A DNA stretch of 64,000 nt from Flavobacterium lipolyticum. GTDB taxonomy: Bacteria > Bacteroidota > Bacteroidia > Flavobacteriales > Flavobacteriaceae. The stretch's first letter is position 1. Every line of letters begins with the position of its first letter. The position numbers were made by a program, and so were the translations under genes. Location of the stretch: positions 1,550,001-1,614,000 of the forward strand of contig NZ_JAJJMN010000001.1 of NCBI RefSeq assembly GCF_020905335.1. Reading direction: 5' to 3'. This document shows, one piece after another, positions 1 to 9,687 of the stretch. The notes under the pieces were generated by a model. That model worked only from the letters and a program-made list of their open reading frames with translations, had not been told where the DNA came from and searched no databases.

Positions 1-302
1 CCTGTTACTTTGCAAATACCATAGGTTTTATTTTCAACACGGAATAATGCGTTTTTCAGATCGCGTATAAACTTTTCCTGTCTGATCGCCAACTGTGAGT
101 TTGCTTCTTTAGACATTGTTTCGCTTCCTTCTTCAAATGCTTTAAAAGTTGGAGAAGTATCATCTGTTCCGTTATTCAAATCGTTCATATAAGCACTCTT
201 AATTAAATCCAGATCAGCTTGTGCTTTTTGTATTTTGCTTTGAATTATTTCTTTGAACTCTGCTAAATCAGCATCAGAGTATCTTGTAATTTCATCTATC
301 AT
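1..302 (-). CDS. TraR/DksA-family zinc-finger protein (partial, C-terminus off the window)
   Basis: The ATG at 302 opens a frame that runs off the left edge, giving about 100 residues. The N-terminal half reads as a charged helical hairpin (AEFKEIIQSKIQKAQADL), followed by a DDTSPTFKAFEEG segment and ending at YGICKVTG, the start of the zinc-finger-like region of this family. Small DksA/TraR proteins bind RNA polymerase through its secondary channel, and that role is inferred here from family. Only one of the zinc-finger cysteines is visible before the edge, so the metal site cannot be judged. It lies 6 bp downstream of ileS on the same strand and is probably co-transcribed with it. Confidence 0.8.
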   Translation of the reverse strand, partial: MIDEITRYSDADLAEFKEIIQSKIQKAQADLDLIKSAYMNDLNNGTDDTSPTFKAFEEGSETMSKEANSQLAIRQEKFIRDLKNALFRVENKTYGICKVT

Positions 303-308
303 CTTATA

Positions 309-3300
309 TTATTTTGAAATTAATATCATTGTTTTAATGTCATCAAATTCAATTTCTGTGCCGTTTTCTAAAGCGTCAACAAAAACCAAATCATCAGTCA
401 ATGTCTCAGACTTAATATAGTCTTCATTTTTTAGAATTGCCTCTTCTAAAAGGCCACTTCTTTTTATTTGAACTTTAATTTTATCGGTAACTTCAAATCC
501 TGAATCTTTACGAATATTTTGAATTCTGTTTACCAATTCTCTCGCGATTCCTTCGTTTTTCAATTCTTCAGAAATTGTAATATCAAGTGCAACCGTAATT
601 CCATTTGAATTTGCAACCAGCCAGCCTTCGATATCCTGAGATGTTATTTCGACATCTTCTAATGATAAAGTTACGGTATTTCCTGCAATTACAATATCCA
701 ATGCTCCCTGCTTGTCCAATTGATTGATCTGACCTGCAGAAAAAGACTGTATCTCTTTGGAAATCAACCCCATATCCTTACCGAAACGTGGCCCAAGAGC
801 TTTAAAATTAGGCTTAATCTGTTTCACCAAAATACCTGAATCATCGTCTAAAAGCACAATTTCTTTAACGTTAACTTCTGCTTTTACAAGTTCAGAAATC
901 GCTTCAATTTCAGCCCTCTGATTCTCGTCAAGTACCGGAATCATTACCTTTTGCAAAGGTTGACGTACTTTAATCATTTCCTTTTTACGCAGTGACAAAA
1001 CCAAAGACGATATAGTTTGCGCCTTCTGCATTTTGCTTTCTAACGTTTTATTAACAAAGTTTTCGACAAATTTCGGGAACTCTGCCAAGTGAACACTGGC
1101 AAATTGCTCTGTTTGCGTCGAACCTGTTAGATCGCGGTATAATTTATCCATGAAAAAAGGAGCGATCGGAGCACTTAATTTACTTATCGTTAATAAACAA
1201 GTGTAAAGCGTTTGATAGGCTGCGATTTTATCATGGGCGTATTCTCCTTTCCAGAAACGACGACGACACAAACGAACGTACCAGTTGCTCAGGTTTTCCT
1301 GAACGAAGTCAGAAATAGCCCTTGCTGCTTTCGTAGGCTCATAATCTTCATAACATTCGTCAACAAATTTTATTAAGCTATGCAATTCAGACATGATCCA
1401 CTGATCGATTTCCGGTCTTTCGTTTAACGGAATTTCAGCTTCTGCATATTTAAACCCATCAATATTGGCATATAACGAGAAGAATGAATACGTATTATAC
1501 AGCGTTCCGAAGAATTTACGGCGAACCTCAGCAATTCCTTCAATATCAAACTTTAAGTTATCCCATGGATTTGCATTAGAGATCATGTACCAACGTGTGG
1601 CATCAGGACCGTACTCCTTAATGGTTTCAAAAGGATCTGTTGCATTTCCTAAACGTTTCGACATTTTTTGTCCGTTTTTATCCAGAACCAAACCATTCGA
1701 AACGACATTTTTGTACGCAATTTTATCAAAAACTAAAGTTCCGATTGCATGCAGTGTATAAAACCATCCACGAGTCTGATCGACACCTTCTGCGATGAAA
1801 TTCGCAGGGAAATCTTTATTCTCATCGATTTTATCTTTATTTTCAAAAGGGTAATGCCATTGTGCATAAGGCATCGCTCCCGAATCAAACCAAACGTCAA
1901 TTAAATCGCTTTCACGTTTCATTGGCTGGCCTGAAGCTGAAACCAAAGTAATTCCGTCGACTACATTTTTATGCAGGTCAACTAAATCATAATTTGATTC
2001 AGACATATTTCCGATTTCAAAACCTTTGAATGGGTTTTCTTTTTGAAAACCTGCTTCGATAGATTTTTCGATCGCATGATACAATTCTTCAACAGAACCA
2101 ATAAGAACTTCTTCTTTTTTGTCTTCAGTCCTCCAAATTGGCAATGGAATCCCCCAATATCTAGAACGAGATAAGTTCCAGTCGTTGGCATTTTTCAGCC
2201 AGTTCCCAAAACGTCCTTCACCAGTAGACTTAGGCTTCCAATTGATAGTTTCGTTCAGGTCGAACATTCTATCTTTGACATCGGTTACTTTAATAAACCA
2301 TGAGTCTAGCGGATAATATAATAACGGCTCATCAGTTCTCCAACTGTGTGGATAACTATGTACGTATTTTTCAACCTTAAAGGCTTTATTTTCTTCTTTT
2401 AATCGAATAGCAATTTCAACATCTACAGAACGCTCCGGCGCCTGACCTGCATCGTAATATTCGTTTTTCACATATTTCCCTGCCAAATCACCTACATGAG
2501 AAGTGAATTTTCCTTGCAAATCTACTAAAGGAACTGCTGTACCATTTTCATCTAAAACCAACATTGGCGGTACTTCCGGCTTAGCTTCTTTTGCTACTTT
2601 CGCATCATCAGCACCAAAAGTAGGCGCAGTATGCACTACTCCTGTTCCATCTTCTGTGGTAACAAAATCTCCTGTGATTACTCTGAACGCATTTTCAGGA
2701 TTCTGATAAGGCAACACGTATGGTAATAATTGTTCGTAGCGAATTTCTGCCAAATCGGTTCCTTTTGCTTCTGCTACAATTTTATACGGAAGCTGTTTAT
2801 CGCCGTTTTTCACTTTATCAAAATCAGCATCGTCTTCGCTGGCAAAAAATCCTTTTCCGAATTGCTTTCCAACTAAATTTTTAGCCAAAATCACATTGAT
2901 CGGTTCAAAAGTATACTGATTGAACGTTTTTACTAAAACATAATCGATTTTTGGTCCAACTGTCAAAGCAGTATTCGATGGTAATGTCCATGGAGTGGTC
3001 GTCCAGGCCAGGATGTGAATATCTCCAAAACCTTTCAAAAATGAAGGTAATGTTTCCGGTAACGTTTTAAATTGTGCTACGATTGTAGTATCCGTAACAT
3101 CACGATATGCTCCGGGCTGATTCACTTCGTGAGAAGACAATCCTGTCCCGGCTTTAGGTGAATAAGGCTGAATGGTGTATCCTTTGTACAACAAACCTTT
3201 ATCGTAGATTTGCTTCAAAAGCCACCAAACCGATTCCATATATTTAGGTTTATAGGTTACATACGGATCTTCCATATCTACCCAATACCCCATTTTTTCG

Positions 3301-3710
3301 GTCAAATCATTCCATACATCGGTATAACGCATTACGGTTTTTTTACACGCTTCGTTATATTCTTCGATAGAAATGGTTTTACCAATATCTTCTTTTGTAA
3401 TTCCAAGTTCTTTTTCGGTACCCAATTCTACAGGCAATCCGTGAGTATCCCAACCGGCTTTTCTTTTTACCTGAAAACCTTTTTGAGTTTTGTAACGACA
3501 GAAAATATCTTTAATTGCACGAGCCATCACGTGGTGAATTCCAGGCAATCCGTTTGCTGAAGGCGGACCTTCAAAAAACACATAAGGCTCAGCACCTTCA
3601 CGGGTACTTACACTCTTTTCAAATATATTTTCTTTCTTCCAAAAATCAAGTACTTCTGACGCTACTGTTGGCAAGTCAAGTCCTTTGTATTCAGTAAATT
3701 TTGTGCTCAT
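309..3710 (-). CDS. ileS: Isoleucine--tRNA ligase
   Basis: This cytoplasmic class I aminoacyl-tRNA synthetase charges tRNA-Ile. The 1133-residue product has the full architecture. The HIGH-type signature appears as PGIHHVMAR near residue 57, and the KMSKR loop is intact (GQKMSKRLGN near residue 680). The large editing domain lies between them, with a WTTTPWTLP segment typical of IleS/ValRS CP1 editing, followed by an anticodon-binding domain. The GIHH form of the signature and the length suggest the eukaryote-like IleS2 subgroup rather than the E. coli type. The start MSTKFTEYKG is the only sensible one. The upstream gap holds TACTTTCG, one mismatch from the TAnnTTTG -7 element. Confidence 0.97.
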   Translation of the reverse strand: MSTKFTEYKGLDLPTVASEVLDFWKKENIFEKSVSTREGAEPYVFFEGPPSANGLPGIHHVMARAIKDIFCRYKTQKGFQVKRKAGWDTHGLPVELGTEKELGITKEDIGKTISIEEYNEACKKTVMRYTDVWNDLTEKMGYWVDMEDPYVTYKPKYMESVWWLLKQIYDKGLLYKGYTIQPYSPKAGTGLSSHEVNQPGAYRDVTDTTIVAQFKTLPETLPSFLKGFGDIHILAWTTTPWTLPSNTALTVGPKIDYVLVKTFNQYTFEPINVILAKNLVGKQFGKGFFASEDDADFDKVKNGDKQLPYKIVAEAKGTDLAEIRYEQLLPYVLPYQNPENAFRVITGDFVTTEDGTGVVHTAPTFGADDAKVAKEAKPEVPPMLVLDENGTAVPLVDLQGKFTSHVGDLAGKYVKNEYYDAGQAPERSVDVEIAIRLKEENKAFKVEKYVHSYPHSWRTDEPLLYYPLDSWFIKVTDVKDRMFDLNETINWKPKSTGEGRFGNWLKNANDWNLSRSRYWGIPLPIWRTEDKKEEVLIGSVEELYHAIEKSIEAGFQKENPFKGFEIGNMSESNYDLVDLHKNVVDGITLVSASGQPMKRESDLIDVWFDSGAMPYAQWHYPFENKDKIDENKDFPANFIAEGVDQTRGWFYTLHAIGTLVFDKIAYKNVVSNGLVLDKNGQKMSKRLGNATDPFETIKEYGPDATRWYMISNANPWDNLKFDIEGIAEVRRKFFGTLYNTYSFFSLYANIDGFKYAEAEIPLNERPEIDQWIMSELHSLIKFVDECYEDYEPTKAARAISDFVQENLSNWYVRLCRRRFWKGEYAHDKIAAYQTLYTCLLTISKLSAPIAPFFMDKLYRDLTGSTQTEQFASVHLAEFPKFVENFVNKTLESKMQKAQTISSLVLSLRKKEMIKVRQPLQKVMIPVLDENQRAEIEAISELVKAEVNVKEIVLLDDDSGILVKQIKPNFKALGPRFGKDMGLISKEIQSFSAGQINQLDKQGALDIVIAGNTVTLSLEDVEITSQDIEGWLVANSNGITVALDITISEELKNEGIARELVNRIQNIRKDSGFEVTDKIKVQIKRSGLLEEAILKNEDYIKSETLTDDLVFVDALENGTEIEFDDIKTMILISK

Positions 3711-3840
3711 TTTATACTTTTCTTAAACGAGGTGCGAAAGTAAGGAATTTTGAGGAATATAGATAAAAGATGTTTAAAAAAAGCGCCCGGACAGAAAATT
3801 TCTAATAGATCTCGTAAAAAAGAATGTCGATTTTAAAAAA

Positions 3841-4554
3841 TTAAGAAAAAATCTCCTTTAAAACCTCTAAAGATTTTGGTTTTTTGAATCCTTCCAAATG
3901 AAAACTGTAGTAATCAATGAGGATTTTCAGTAAAATTTGCCTTTCAGCTACATGAAAAACCTTCTGATCGTTTTCGAATTTAAGATCAATTAATTTCTTA
4001 AAAAGATTTGTTTCATGTTCTGTCAAAGTATTTGCTCCATGAAACAAAGTAAAAACGCCGTCAATCATTTCAAAATAAGAAAATTCAACTTCTGAAATAT
4101 CAGGATAAAAACCAAAATACTTTGTAGCTTCCAAAAGCAGAATCAAATGAAAATTCGAAATTTCATCATGGTGATCCAGCCAACCCAATGCTGTCTCTAA
4201 AAACACAAAAAAGGCTTCATTTTTTTCTTCTTCCTGAATGGAATAATGGAGCATTTCAGACAAAAACATCACCATCGTACTTTTTACAAGATCGGTATGG
4301 ATACTTTGAAAAGGTACTGCTGTTTTTATCTCCTTAAAAGTTTCTAAGGTTCCTTTGTTTTTGTGTACCGCCTCAATCTCAAGAACAGACAATGGCTGAA
4401 AATAAGCAATTTTCTGACTTGCTTTCCGACTCGAAAAGGCATCACGTACAAAATAGGATTTCAGTCCGTGTGAAAGTGTAAAACACTTTACGATCAGGCT
4501 TTTCTCCTGAAATTTTAACGATGAGATTACTATTGCTTTGGTTTTGACTAGCAA
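3841..4554 (-). CDS. recO: DNA repair protein RecO
   Basis: RecO anneals single strands and loads RecA at gaps with RecR in RecF-pathway repair. The 237-residue length fits the family. The N-terminus (MLVKTKAIVISSLKFQEKS) is the OB-fold strand pattern of RecO, followed by a helical C-terminal domain. No CxxC zinc motif is evident, as is common in Bacteroidota. It sits downstream of the porZ-like gene's promoter-distal neighbourhood on the same strand, separated from that gene's stop by a repeat-rich gap. RecO next to a PorZ-like gene is a familiar flavobacterial arrangement, which supports both calls. Confidence 0.9.
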   Translation of the reverse strand: MLVKTKAIVISSLKFQEKSLIVKCFTLSHGLKSYFVRDAFSSRKASQKIAYFQPLSVLEIEAVHKNKGTLETFKEIKTAVPFQSIHTDLVKSTMVMFLSEMLHYSIQEEEKNEAFFVFLETALGWLDHHDEISNFHLILLLEATKYFGFYPDISEVEFSYFEMIDGVFTLFHGANTLTEHETNLFKKLIDLKFENDQKVFHVAERQILLKILIDYYSFHLEGFKKPKSLEVLKEIFS

Positions 4555-4555
4555 G

Positions 4556-4778
4556 ATTAGATTTTTAGATTGTTAGATTGTTGGATTTTTAGACTGCTTA
4601 GATGTTGGACTTCTTAGATGTTAGACTTCTTAGATGTTGGATTATTGGACTGCTTATATGTTAGACTGCTTAGATTGTTGGATTTTCAGATTTTTAGACT
4701 TCTTAGATGTTAGACTTTTTAGATGTTAAATTCTAATTCTTTCTAATGATCCAACAATCCAACAATCTAAAAATCCAA
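4556..4778. repeat. Low-complexity word repeats between porZ-like and recO
   Basis: The gap is built from variants of the words TTAGATTGTTGGATTT and TTAGACTTCTTAGATG. It ends with reverse-complement versions such as AATCCAACAATCTAAAAATCC, so the strand could fold on itself. No gene or clear promoter is visible. The same words recur at 12890-13371, 17299-17360 and near 63283. Confidence 0.8.
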
Positions 4779-7061
4779 TTATCTAATTATCATTACCTTT
4801 TTTACTTTAGTTTCACTTCCATCTTCGGCTGAAATAAAAACCATATAGACCCCTGAAGCTACTTTATACTTTCCGAAAGCAGTGGTATCCCATTCGATTG
4901 TTCCGCCTGACGAAGTAGTTTCGTACACTAAATTACCTTCGATGTCTGTAATTTTAATATTGGCTTTATCAATAAGTCCGGCAACTTTTACGGTCCCTGC
5001 ATAATTAGGACGCACGGGATTTGGATAAACATAAACATTATTCAAATCATCGTTTGCTCCTGTTGCAATTCCTTTAAACGAAATCATTCCTTTGTTGGTT
5101 GCAATAAAAACCTCACCGGTAACACTATTGATTTTGACATCGTTTATTACGTTACTTGGCAAAGGCGAATTGTTTATTGTAAAATGATATTTTGTTTCCT
5201 GACCGTTTGGTGACACCATAAAAATCCCGGAATCAATTGTACCAATCCATTTATTATTTGCTCCGTCTACTGCGATCGATGTGATAAACTGCTCATAAAG
5301 CAGCTCCTGAGCCAGATTATCTTCCATGATTATGATTGGATTTGCCTTTAGCTGGCTCTCTGTTTGAAAACCCCCAACATTTGACAATACTCTCAACCCT
5401 TTTGTAGTACCAATCCAAAGCTGACTTTTGGCATCAAGTGCCACAGCCCTCACATCGGCAACCGGCAAATTTCCCACATCAGCTCCAAAAGTCATCTTTT
5501 TAAAAGTATTGTTACTCTCGTTAAAAGCAATTACTCCATCATTACTCGTTGCGATCCATTTGGTATTATTTCTATCGACAACAATTCCGGCATAACTGAT
5601 TGTTTCTGCATCTTTAAGAATTGAAGTTGTCGCATAACTTTGCCATTTTCCGTCGGTTTTCAAAACTTTTAAACCGTTCTTAATTCTGCTGTTAGTGACC
5701 CACAAATTCCCCGTTTTATCGAAAACAGTTCCATTAATACGAACATCAATATAGTTGGGCCCTGCAAACGAAATCGATTCTAATCCGCTATTTTTTTCAT
5801 TGTACAATAAGACCGGGATATCGTTTTCTATTTTCAACAAACCGGAAAAGAAGGAACTTACAAAAACCTGCTTTTCATTACTGGGGTTCGTAATTACCCT
5901 TGTCATTGATTTCGCTCCAAAAACCCCTGAGTAAGGAATGTTTAGCCAGCCCGAAGTACTATATTTACTCACTCCATAGCTGTCTAGCTCATACGGATTG
6001 TAAAAAGTATCATAATCCCCATACACTGCCCAAAGCGCGTTAGGACTTACATCTAAAGAAAAAATATTATTTCGAACTGGCCCTGATGGTGTATTCTCCT
6101 GAAAAGCGGAAGTTCCTGAAAGTGTTGATGAGAACAATCCCTTTTCTTTTGTTCCTATATATATTTGATCTCCAATAACACTAGAACAGGTAAAATTTAG
6201 CATATTATCCAAGACCTGTGTATTGGTAACCTGTCGCATCAATACCATTTGATTGTTATACACATAAACAACATCCGGCGTTGTGATTATTAGATTATGA
6301 TTTACAGCCCGCATGTCAACTGAAGGTTTTGGGAGCTGTAAAAAACCAACAAATGAATTGGAGTTGTATCGGTGTATGAATCCTGCCGAACTTATCGCGA
6401 CCAGCTCCGAATCTATCGGCTCAATACTACTCCAGTCACCCGCGTTTACCAGACTCCATTGATTAAAATCAATAAGATTGGTATTGGTACTATTGGCTTT
6501 TTTAATTCCGCTTGAAGTCGCCGCGTAGAAGAATCCATTAAAATAAGCCGTTTGTCTTACTCGAACTTCAGCCCCATTATCTCCAATAAAATAAGTATCT
6601 CCAAATTTGAGGCTAGTTAAATTAAACTGTACAATTCCGAAATCGCAGGAAACATAAATCACGCCATTATACTCCATAAAATGGTTAATTCTTTTCAGGT
6701 TGACCGGCAATTGTTTGTTTATGATATCAATAACTTTCAGTATACTGCCATCGGTTTCATTTACCACAATCATTAGTCCGTTTTCGTATCCAATTATGGT
6801 TTTCTTAAATCCTTCACTATGGTATAAAGCAGAAATGGTCTGCCCGGAAAGTCCATCGACCGTTGTAGTCATTTTAACTGTGTTCATAGCTGTATTTTTA
6901 GAGAAAAGAGCATTCTCTGAAGCTACAAAAACAGTTGTTGAAGATTGTGAGATATCTTTTATTTCGTTAAACGAAAAATACCCCTGCCAGGACAATTTAT
7001 TCTGAGAGAAACAAAATTGTACTACCAACAAAAGTAAAACATACAAAAACTTTCTTTTCAT
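4779..7061 (-). CDS. porZ: PorZ-like type IX secretion-associated propeller protein
   Basis: The 760-residue protein starts with a signal peptide (MKRKFLYVLLLLVVQFCFSQ). It continues with repeated beta-propeller blades of the two-component-regulator-propeller type (recurrent segments like LWIGTTKGL and KWIATSNDGV). It ends with a type A T9SS sorting domain, from about residue 675 (VYVYPNPVRP) to a terminal VKKVMIIR. This is the layout of PorZ, a surface component of the T9SS attachment complex that delivers anionic LPS in Porphyromonas. Here the function is inferred from domain order and the neighbouring recO. A generic propeller cargo protein is the alternative. Confidence 0.78.
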   Translation of the reverse strand: MKRKFLYVLLLLVVQFCFSQNKLSWQGYFSFNEIKDISQSSTTVFVASENALFSKNTAMNTVKMTTTVDGLSGQTISALYHSEGFKKTIIGYENGLMIVVNETDGSILKVIDIINKQLPVNLKRINHFMEYNGVIYVSCDFGIVQFNLTSLKFGDTYFIGDNGAEVRVRQTAYFNGFFYAATSSGIKKANSTNTNLIDFNQWSLVNAGDWSSIEPIDSELVAISSAGFIHRYNSNSFVGFLQLPKPSVDMRAVNHNLIITTPDVVYVYNNQMVLMRQVTNTQVLDNMLNFTCSSVIGDQIYIGTKEKGLFSSTLSGTSAFQENTPSGPVRNNIFSLDVSPNALWAVYGDYDTFYNPYELDSYGVSKYSTSGWLNIPYSGVFGAKSMTRVITNPSNEKQVFVSSFFSGLLKIENDIPVLLYNEKNSGLESISFAGPNYIDVRINGTVFDKTGNLWVTNSRIKNGLKVLKTDGKWQSYATTSILKDAETISYAGIVVDRNNTKWIATSNDGVIAFNESNNTFKKMTFGADVGNLPVADVRAVALDAKSQLWIGTTKGLRVLSNVGGFQTESQLKANPIIIMEDNLAQELLYEQFITSIAVDGANNKWIGTIDSGIFMVSPNGQETKYHFTINNSPLPSNVINDVKINSVTGEVFIATNKGMISFKGIATGANDDLNNVYVYPNPVRPNYAGTVKVAGLIDKANIKITDIEGNLVYETTSSGGTIEWDTTAFGKYKVASGVYMVFISAEDGSETKVKKVMIIR

Positions 7062-7135
7062 TGTTTGATAAATTCAGATAGACAAATATACTACAAACGA
7101 AAGTATTTGATTTTTGTTCTCCTGCAAATAAAAAA

Positions 7136-7172
7136 TGCCTCCGATTTATCTTAAAAAAGACAAATGGAGGCA
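7136..7172 (-). terminator. Intrinsic terminator of gdhA
   Basis: TGCCTCC at 7136-7142 pairs with GGAGGCA at 7166-7172. On the minus strand the stem is followed by a U run (the A run at 7130-7135 of the plus strand). It lies just after the gdhA stop. Confidence 0.75.
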
Positions 7173-7194
7173 CTAAAAAACTATAACTAAAAAA

Positions 7195-8538
7195 TTATAC
7201 TACACCCTGAGCAAGCATAGCATCGGCAACTTTAACAAATCCTGCAATGTTAGCTCCTTTTACGTAGTCAACATAACCTGATTTATCCGAACCGTATTTT
7301 ACACATGAAGCATGAATTGCTAACATGATTCCTTTTAATCTTTCGTCAACTTCTTCAGAAGACCAGCTTAAACGCAATGAGTTTTGCGACATTTCAAGAC
7401 CTGAAGTTGCAACACCACCGGCATTAGAAGCTTTTCCAGGAGCGAATAAAATTTTAGCCTCAAGGAAAACAGTAACTGCCTCTGGTGTAGATGGCATATT
7501 TGCTCCTTCCGCAACAGCAATACAACCGTTAGCAACTAAAAGCTTAGCTTCATCACCATTCAATTCGTTTTGAGTTGCACATGGTAATGCTACGTCACAT
7601 TTAACTTCCCATGGACGTTTTCCTTCTACATATTTTGCATTTGGATATTTCGCCACATACTCACTGATTCTTCCTCTAAGCTCATTTTTCAACTCCATTA
7701 CGAAGGCTAATTTTTCAGCATCGATTCCGTCTGCATCATAAATATATCCTGCAGAATCTGACAATGTAACTACTTTTGCTCCTAATTGAGTTGCTTTTTC
7801 AGTTGCGTACTGCGCTACGTTTCCAGAACCTGAAACTGCAACCGTTTTTCCTTTAAAGTCATCTCCTTTAGTTGCCAACATACTTTGAGCAAAATAAACT
7901 GCTCCGTAACCTGTAGCCTCCGGACGAATTAATGATCCTCCGAAAGAAATTCCTTTCCCAGTTAAAACTCCGGTGAATTCATTTCTTAATCTTTTGTATT
8001 GACCAAACATATATCCTACTTCTCTACCACCTACTCCGATATCTCCGGCAGGAACGTCAGTATCAGCTCCGATATGTTTTGAAAGTTCCGTCATAAAACT
8101 TTGACAGAATTTCATGATTTCATTATCTGATTTTCCTTTTGGATCAAAATCAGATCCTCCTTTACCACCACCCATTGGCAATGTGGTTAAGCTGTTTTTG
8201 AAAGTCTGCTCGAAAGCCAAAAACTTCAAAATACTTAAGTTAACAGAAGGATGAAAACGCAAACCACCCTTGTAAGGTCCGATTGCGGAGTTCATCTGGA
8301 TACGATATCCTTTATTAACCTGGATTTCTCCTTTGTCGTTTAACCAATTTACTCTGAACAAGATAACACGTTCAGGTTCTACCATACGCTCTAAAAGCAT
8401 TTTGTTCTGGTATTTTTTATTTTCTTCAATAAAAGGAATTACCGTTTCGGCAACTTCTAAAACTGCTTGTAAAAACTCTGATTCATTCGGGTTTTTTTGA
8501 CTAACCGAATCCATAAAAGCGGTAATACTTTGTGACAT
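7195..8538 (-). CDS. gdhA: NADP-type glutamate dehydrogenase
   Basis: It catalyses reductive amination of 2-oxoglutarate to glutamate in the cytoplasm, the main ammonium entry when ammonia is plentiful. The 447-residue product from MSQSITAFMD has the hexameric-GDH lysine-bearing motif LPMGGGKGGSDFDPKG and the Rossmann motif VAVSGSGNVAQ. An open frame extends 23 codons upstream to 8607, but a good -7 element (TACCTTTG, minus strand 8593-8586) lies inside that extension. Transcription should therefore start near 8578, and the ATG at 8538 is the better start. The length matches the family. Coenzyme choice is inferred from family and not read from a residue. Confidence 0.95.
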   Translation of the reverse strand: MSQSITAFMDSVSQKNPNESEFLQAVLEVAETVIPFIEENKKYQNKMLLERMVEPERVILFRVNWLNDKGEIQVNKGYRIQMNSAIGPYKGGLRFHPSVNLSILKFLAFEQTFKNSLTTLPMGGGKGGSDFDPKGKSDNEIMKFCQSFMTELSKHIGADTDVPAGDIGVGGREVGYMFGQYKRLRNEFTGVLTGKGISFGGSLIRPEATGYGAVYFAQSMLATKGDDFKGKTVAVSGSGNVAQYATEKATQLGAKVVTLSDSAGYIYDADGIDAEKLAFVMELKNELRGRISEYVAKYPNAKYVEGKRPWEVKCDVALPCATQNELNGDEAKLLVANGCIAVAEGANMPSTPEAVTVFLEAKILFAPGKASNAGGVATSGLEMSQNSLRLSWSSEEVDERLKGIMLAIHASCVKYGSDKSGYVDYVKGANIAGFVKVADAMLAQGVV

Positions 8539-8585
8539 GATTATTAGATTATTAACATTTAAGAAAACGTTTTCGTTATTTATGA

Positions 8586-8593
8586 CAAAGGTA
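8586..8593 (-). promoter_or_regulatory. Promoter -7 element of gdhA
   Basis: TACCTTTG on the minus strand matches the Bacteroidota TAnnTTTG element and lies about 50 bp before the chosen ATG. Confidence 0.6.
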
Positions 8594-8788
8594 ATCGAAA
8601 ATGACATTTATTGAATATTTTTTTACGATTCTCTTAAACTTTTATTCATTATACAGTAAATCAAGAAAAAAGATATTTTAGGTTTTGCGTTTTACAGTAA
8701 ATTACTACCGATATATTTAATATTTTAATATTTTTAATAAATATTCATCAATACAGCTCTTTATACTTCTTAGTTGCTCCTCTTTTTA

Positions 8789-8796
8789 TATATTTG
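8789..8796 (+). promoter_or_regulatory. Promoter -7 element for the 8828 gene
   Basis: TATATTTG matches TAnnTTTG and lies about 32 bp before the ATG at 8828. It also shows that an upstream TTG in the same frame (8774) is not the start. Confidence 0.6.
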
Positions 8797-8827
8797 CCGG
8801 GATCTGAAACCCCATACCAAATACCAC

Positions 8828-9610
8828 ATGCTTAAACCTATAATACTCACGTTTTTTGCCTTTCTAGGCATCTCAACAATATCGACTGCACAATCACTAG
8901 CACACGAGGTTGGAATAATATTCGGCCCTGTTCTTTTCCAATCTGATTTTGGCGAAAGAAACAATCTGGATACGACTCTTGGAAATACAGGGGTTGGAGT
9001 TGGACTTGTTCATTTTGTCAACTTTTCCACTAACAGCAACAGAGAACGATTCTTTTCTGAACACTTTAAAGTCAGATCAGAACTTTCATTCAACAGAACA
9101 AAACTGAATAATTTTGGAGAGTGGACAGAGAAAAAACCCGAAACACTGGGGGTTAGACAACTCAAAGCCATGCAAGGAAAATCGACTGTAATAAGTCTCG
9201 GATCCCAACTGGAATTTTCTCCAATGAAAATACATTATTATGAAAATTCTGTAGGTGCTTTCAGCCCTTATGTAAGTTTAGGTTTTTTGGTAAGTTACTA
9301 TACAACAGAAGTAAGTTCCAGCCTTGGTCAGTTGGGAACTCCTGCAGCTACATTTCCTAAATATCTGACTCCTTCAGATGGCCGTCAATTTGGCTTTTCA
9401 AGTGAAAACGGTATCGTTTTATCTGGTACTGCCGGAATAGGTGTTCATTATAAATTAAATGAAATGAGCGATTTGATGTTTGAAACCCGTTTTCAGGCTT
9501 TTAATTCCGACTGGGTAGACGGTCTAAATCCGAATAAGAAAATTCACAAAGAAAACAAATCAAACGATGCTCAGATTTGGTTTAATATAGGATATATTCA
9601 ATACTTATAA
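8828..9610 (+). CDS. THC0290_0291-like secreted or outer-membrane protein
   Basis: The 260-residue product starts MLKPIILTFF with a signal peptide ending near STAQS. The mature part alternates beta strands (EVGIIFGPVLFQSDFGERN, SLGSQLEFSPMKIHYY, VSLGFLVSYYTT), which suggests a small outer-membrane barrel. The HEVG..GPV.FQSDFGER pattern resembles the flavobacterial THC0290_0291 family, whose function is unknown. That match is from memory. It stands alone, convergent with the PLP enzyme across a shared terminator. Confidence 0.7.
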   Translation: MLKPIILTFFAFLGISTISTAQSLAHEVGIIFGPVLFQSDFGERNNLDTTLGNTGVGVGLVHFVNFSTNSNRERFFSEHFKVRSELSFNRTKLNNFGEWTEKKPETLGVRQLKAMQGKSTVISLGSQLEFSPMKIHYYENSVGAFSPYVSLGFLVSYYTTEVSSSLGQLGTPAATFPKYLTPSDGRQFGFSSENGIVLSGTAGIGVHYKLNEMSDLMFETRFQAFNSDWVDGLNPNKKIHKENKSNDAQIWFNIGYIQYL

Positions 9611-9630
9611 TTTTAAAAATCCCAAATAAA

Positions 9631-9673
9631 AAATCCCAAATTCCAAAATAATTCAAATTGGAATTTGGGATTT
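9631..9673. terminator. Bidirectional terminator, 16-bp stem
   Basis: AAATCCCAAATTCCAA (9631-9646) pairs perfectly with TTGGAATTTGGGATTT (9658-9673) around an 11-nt loop. It has A/T tracts on both sides and lies between convergent genes. Confidence 0.85.
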
Positions 9674-9687
9674 TTTTATTCATTTTT

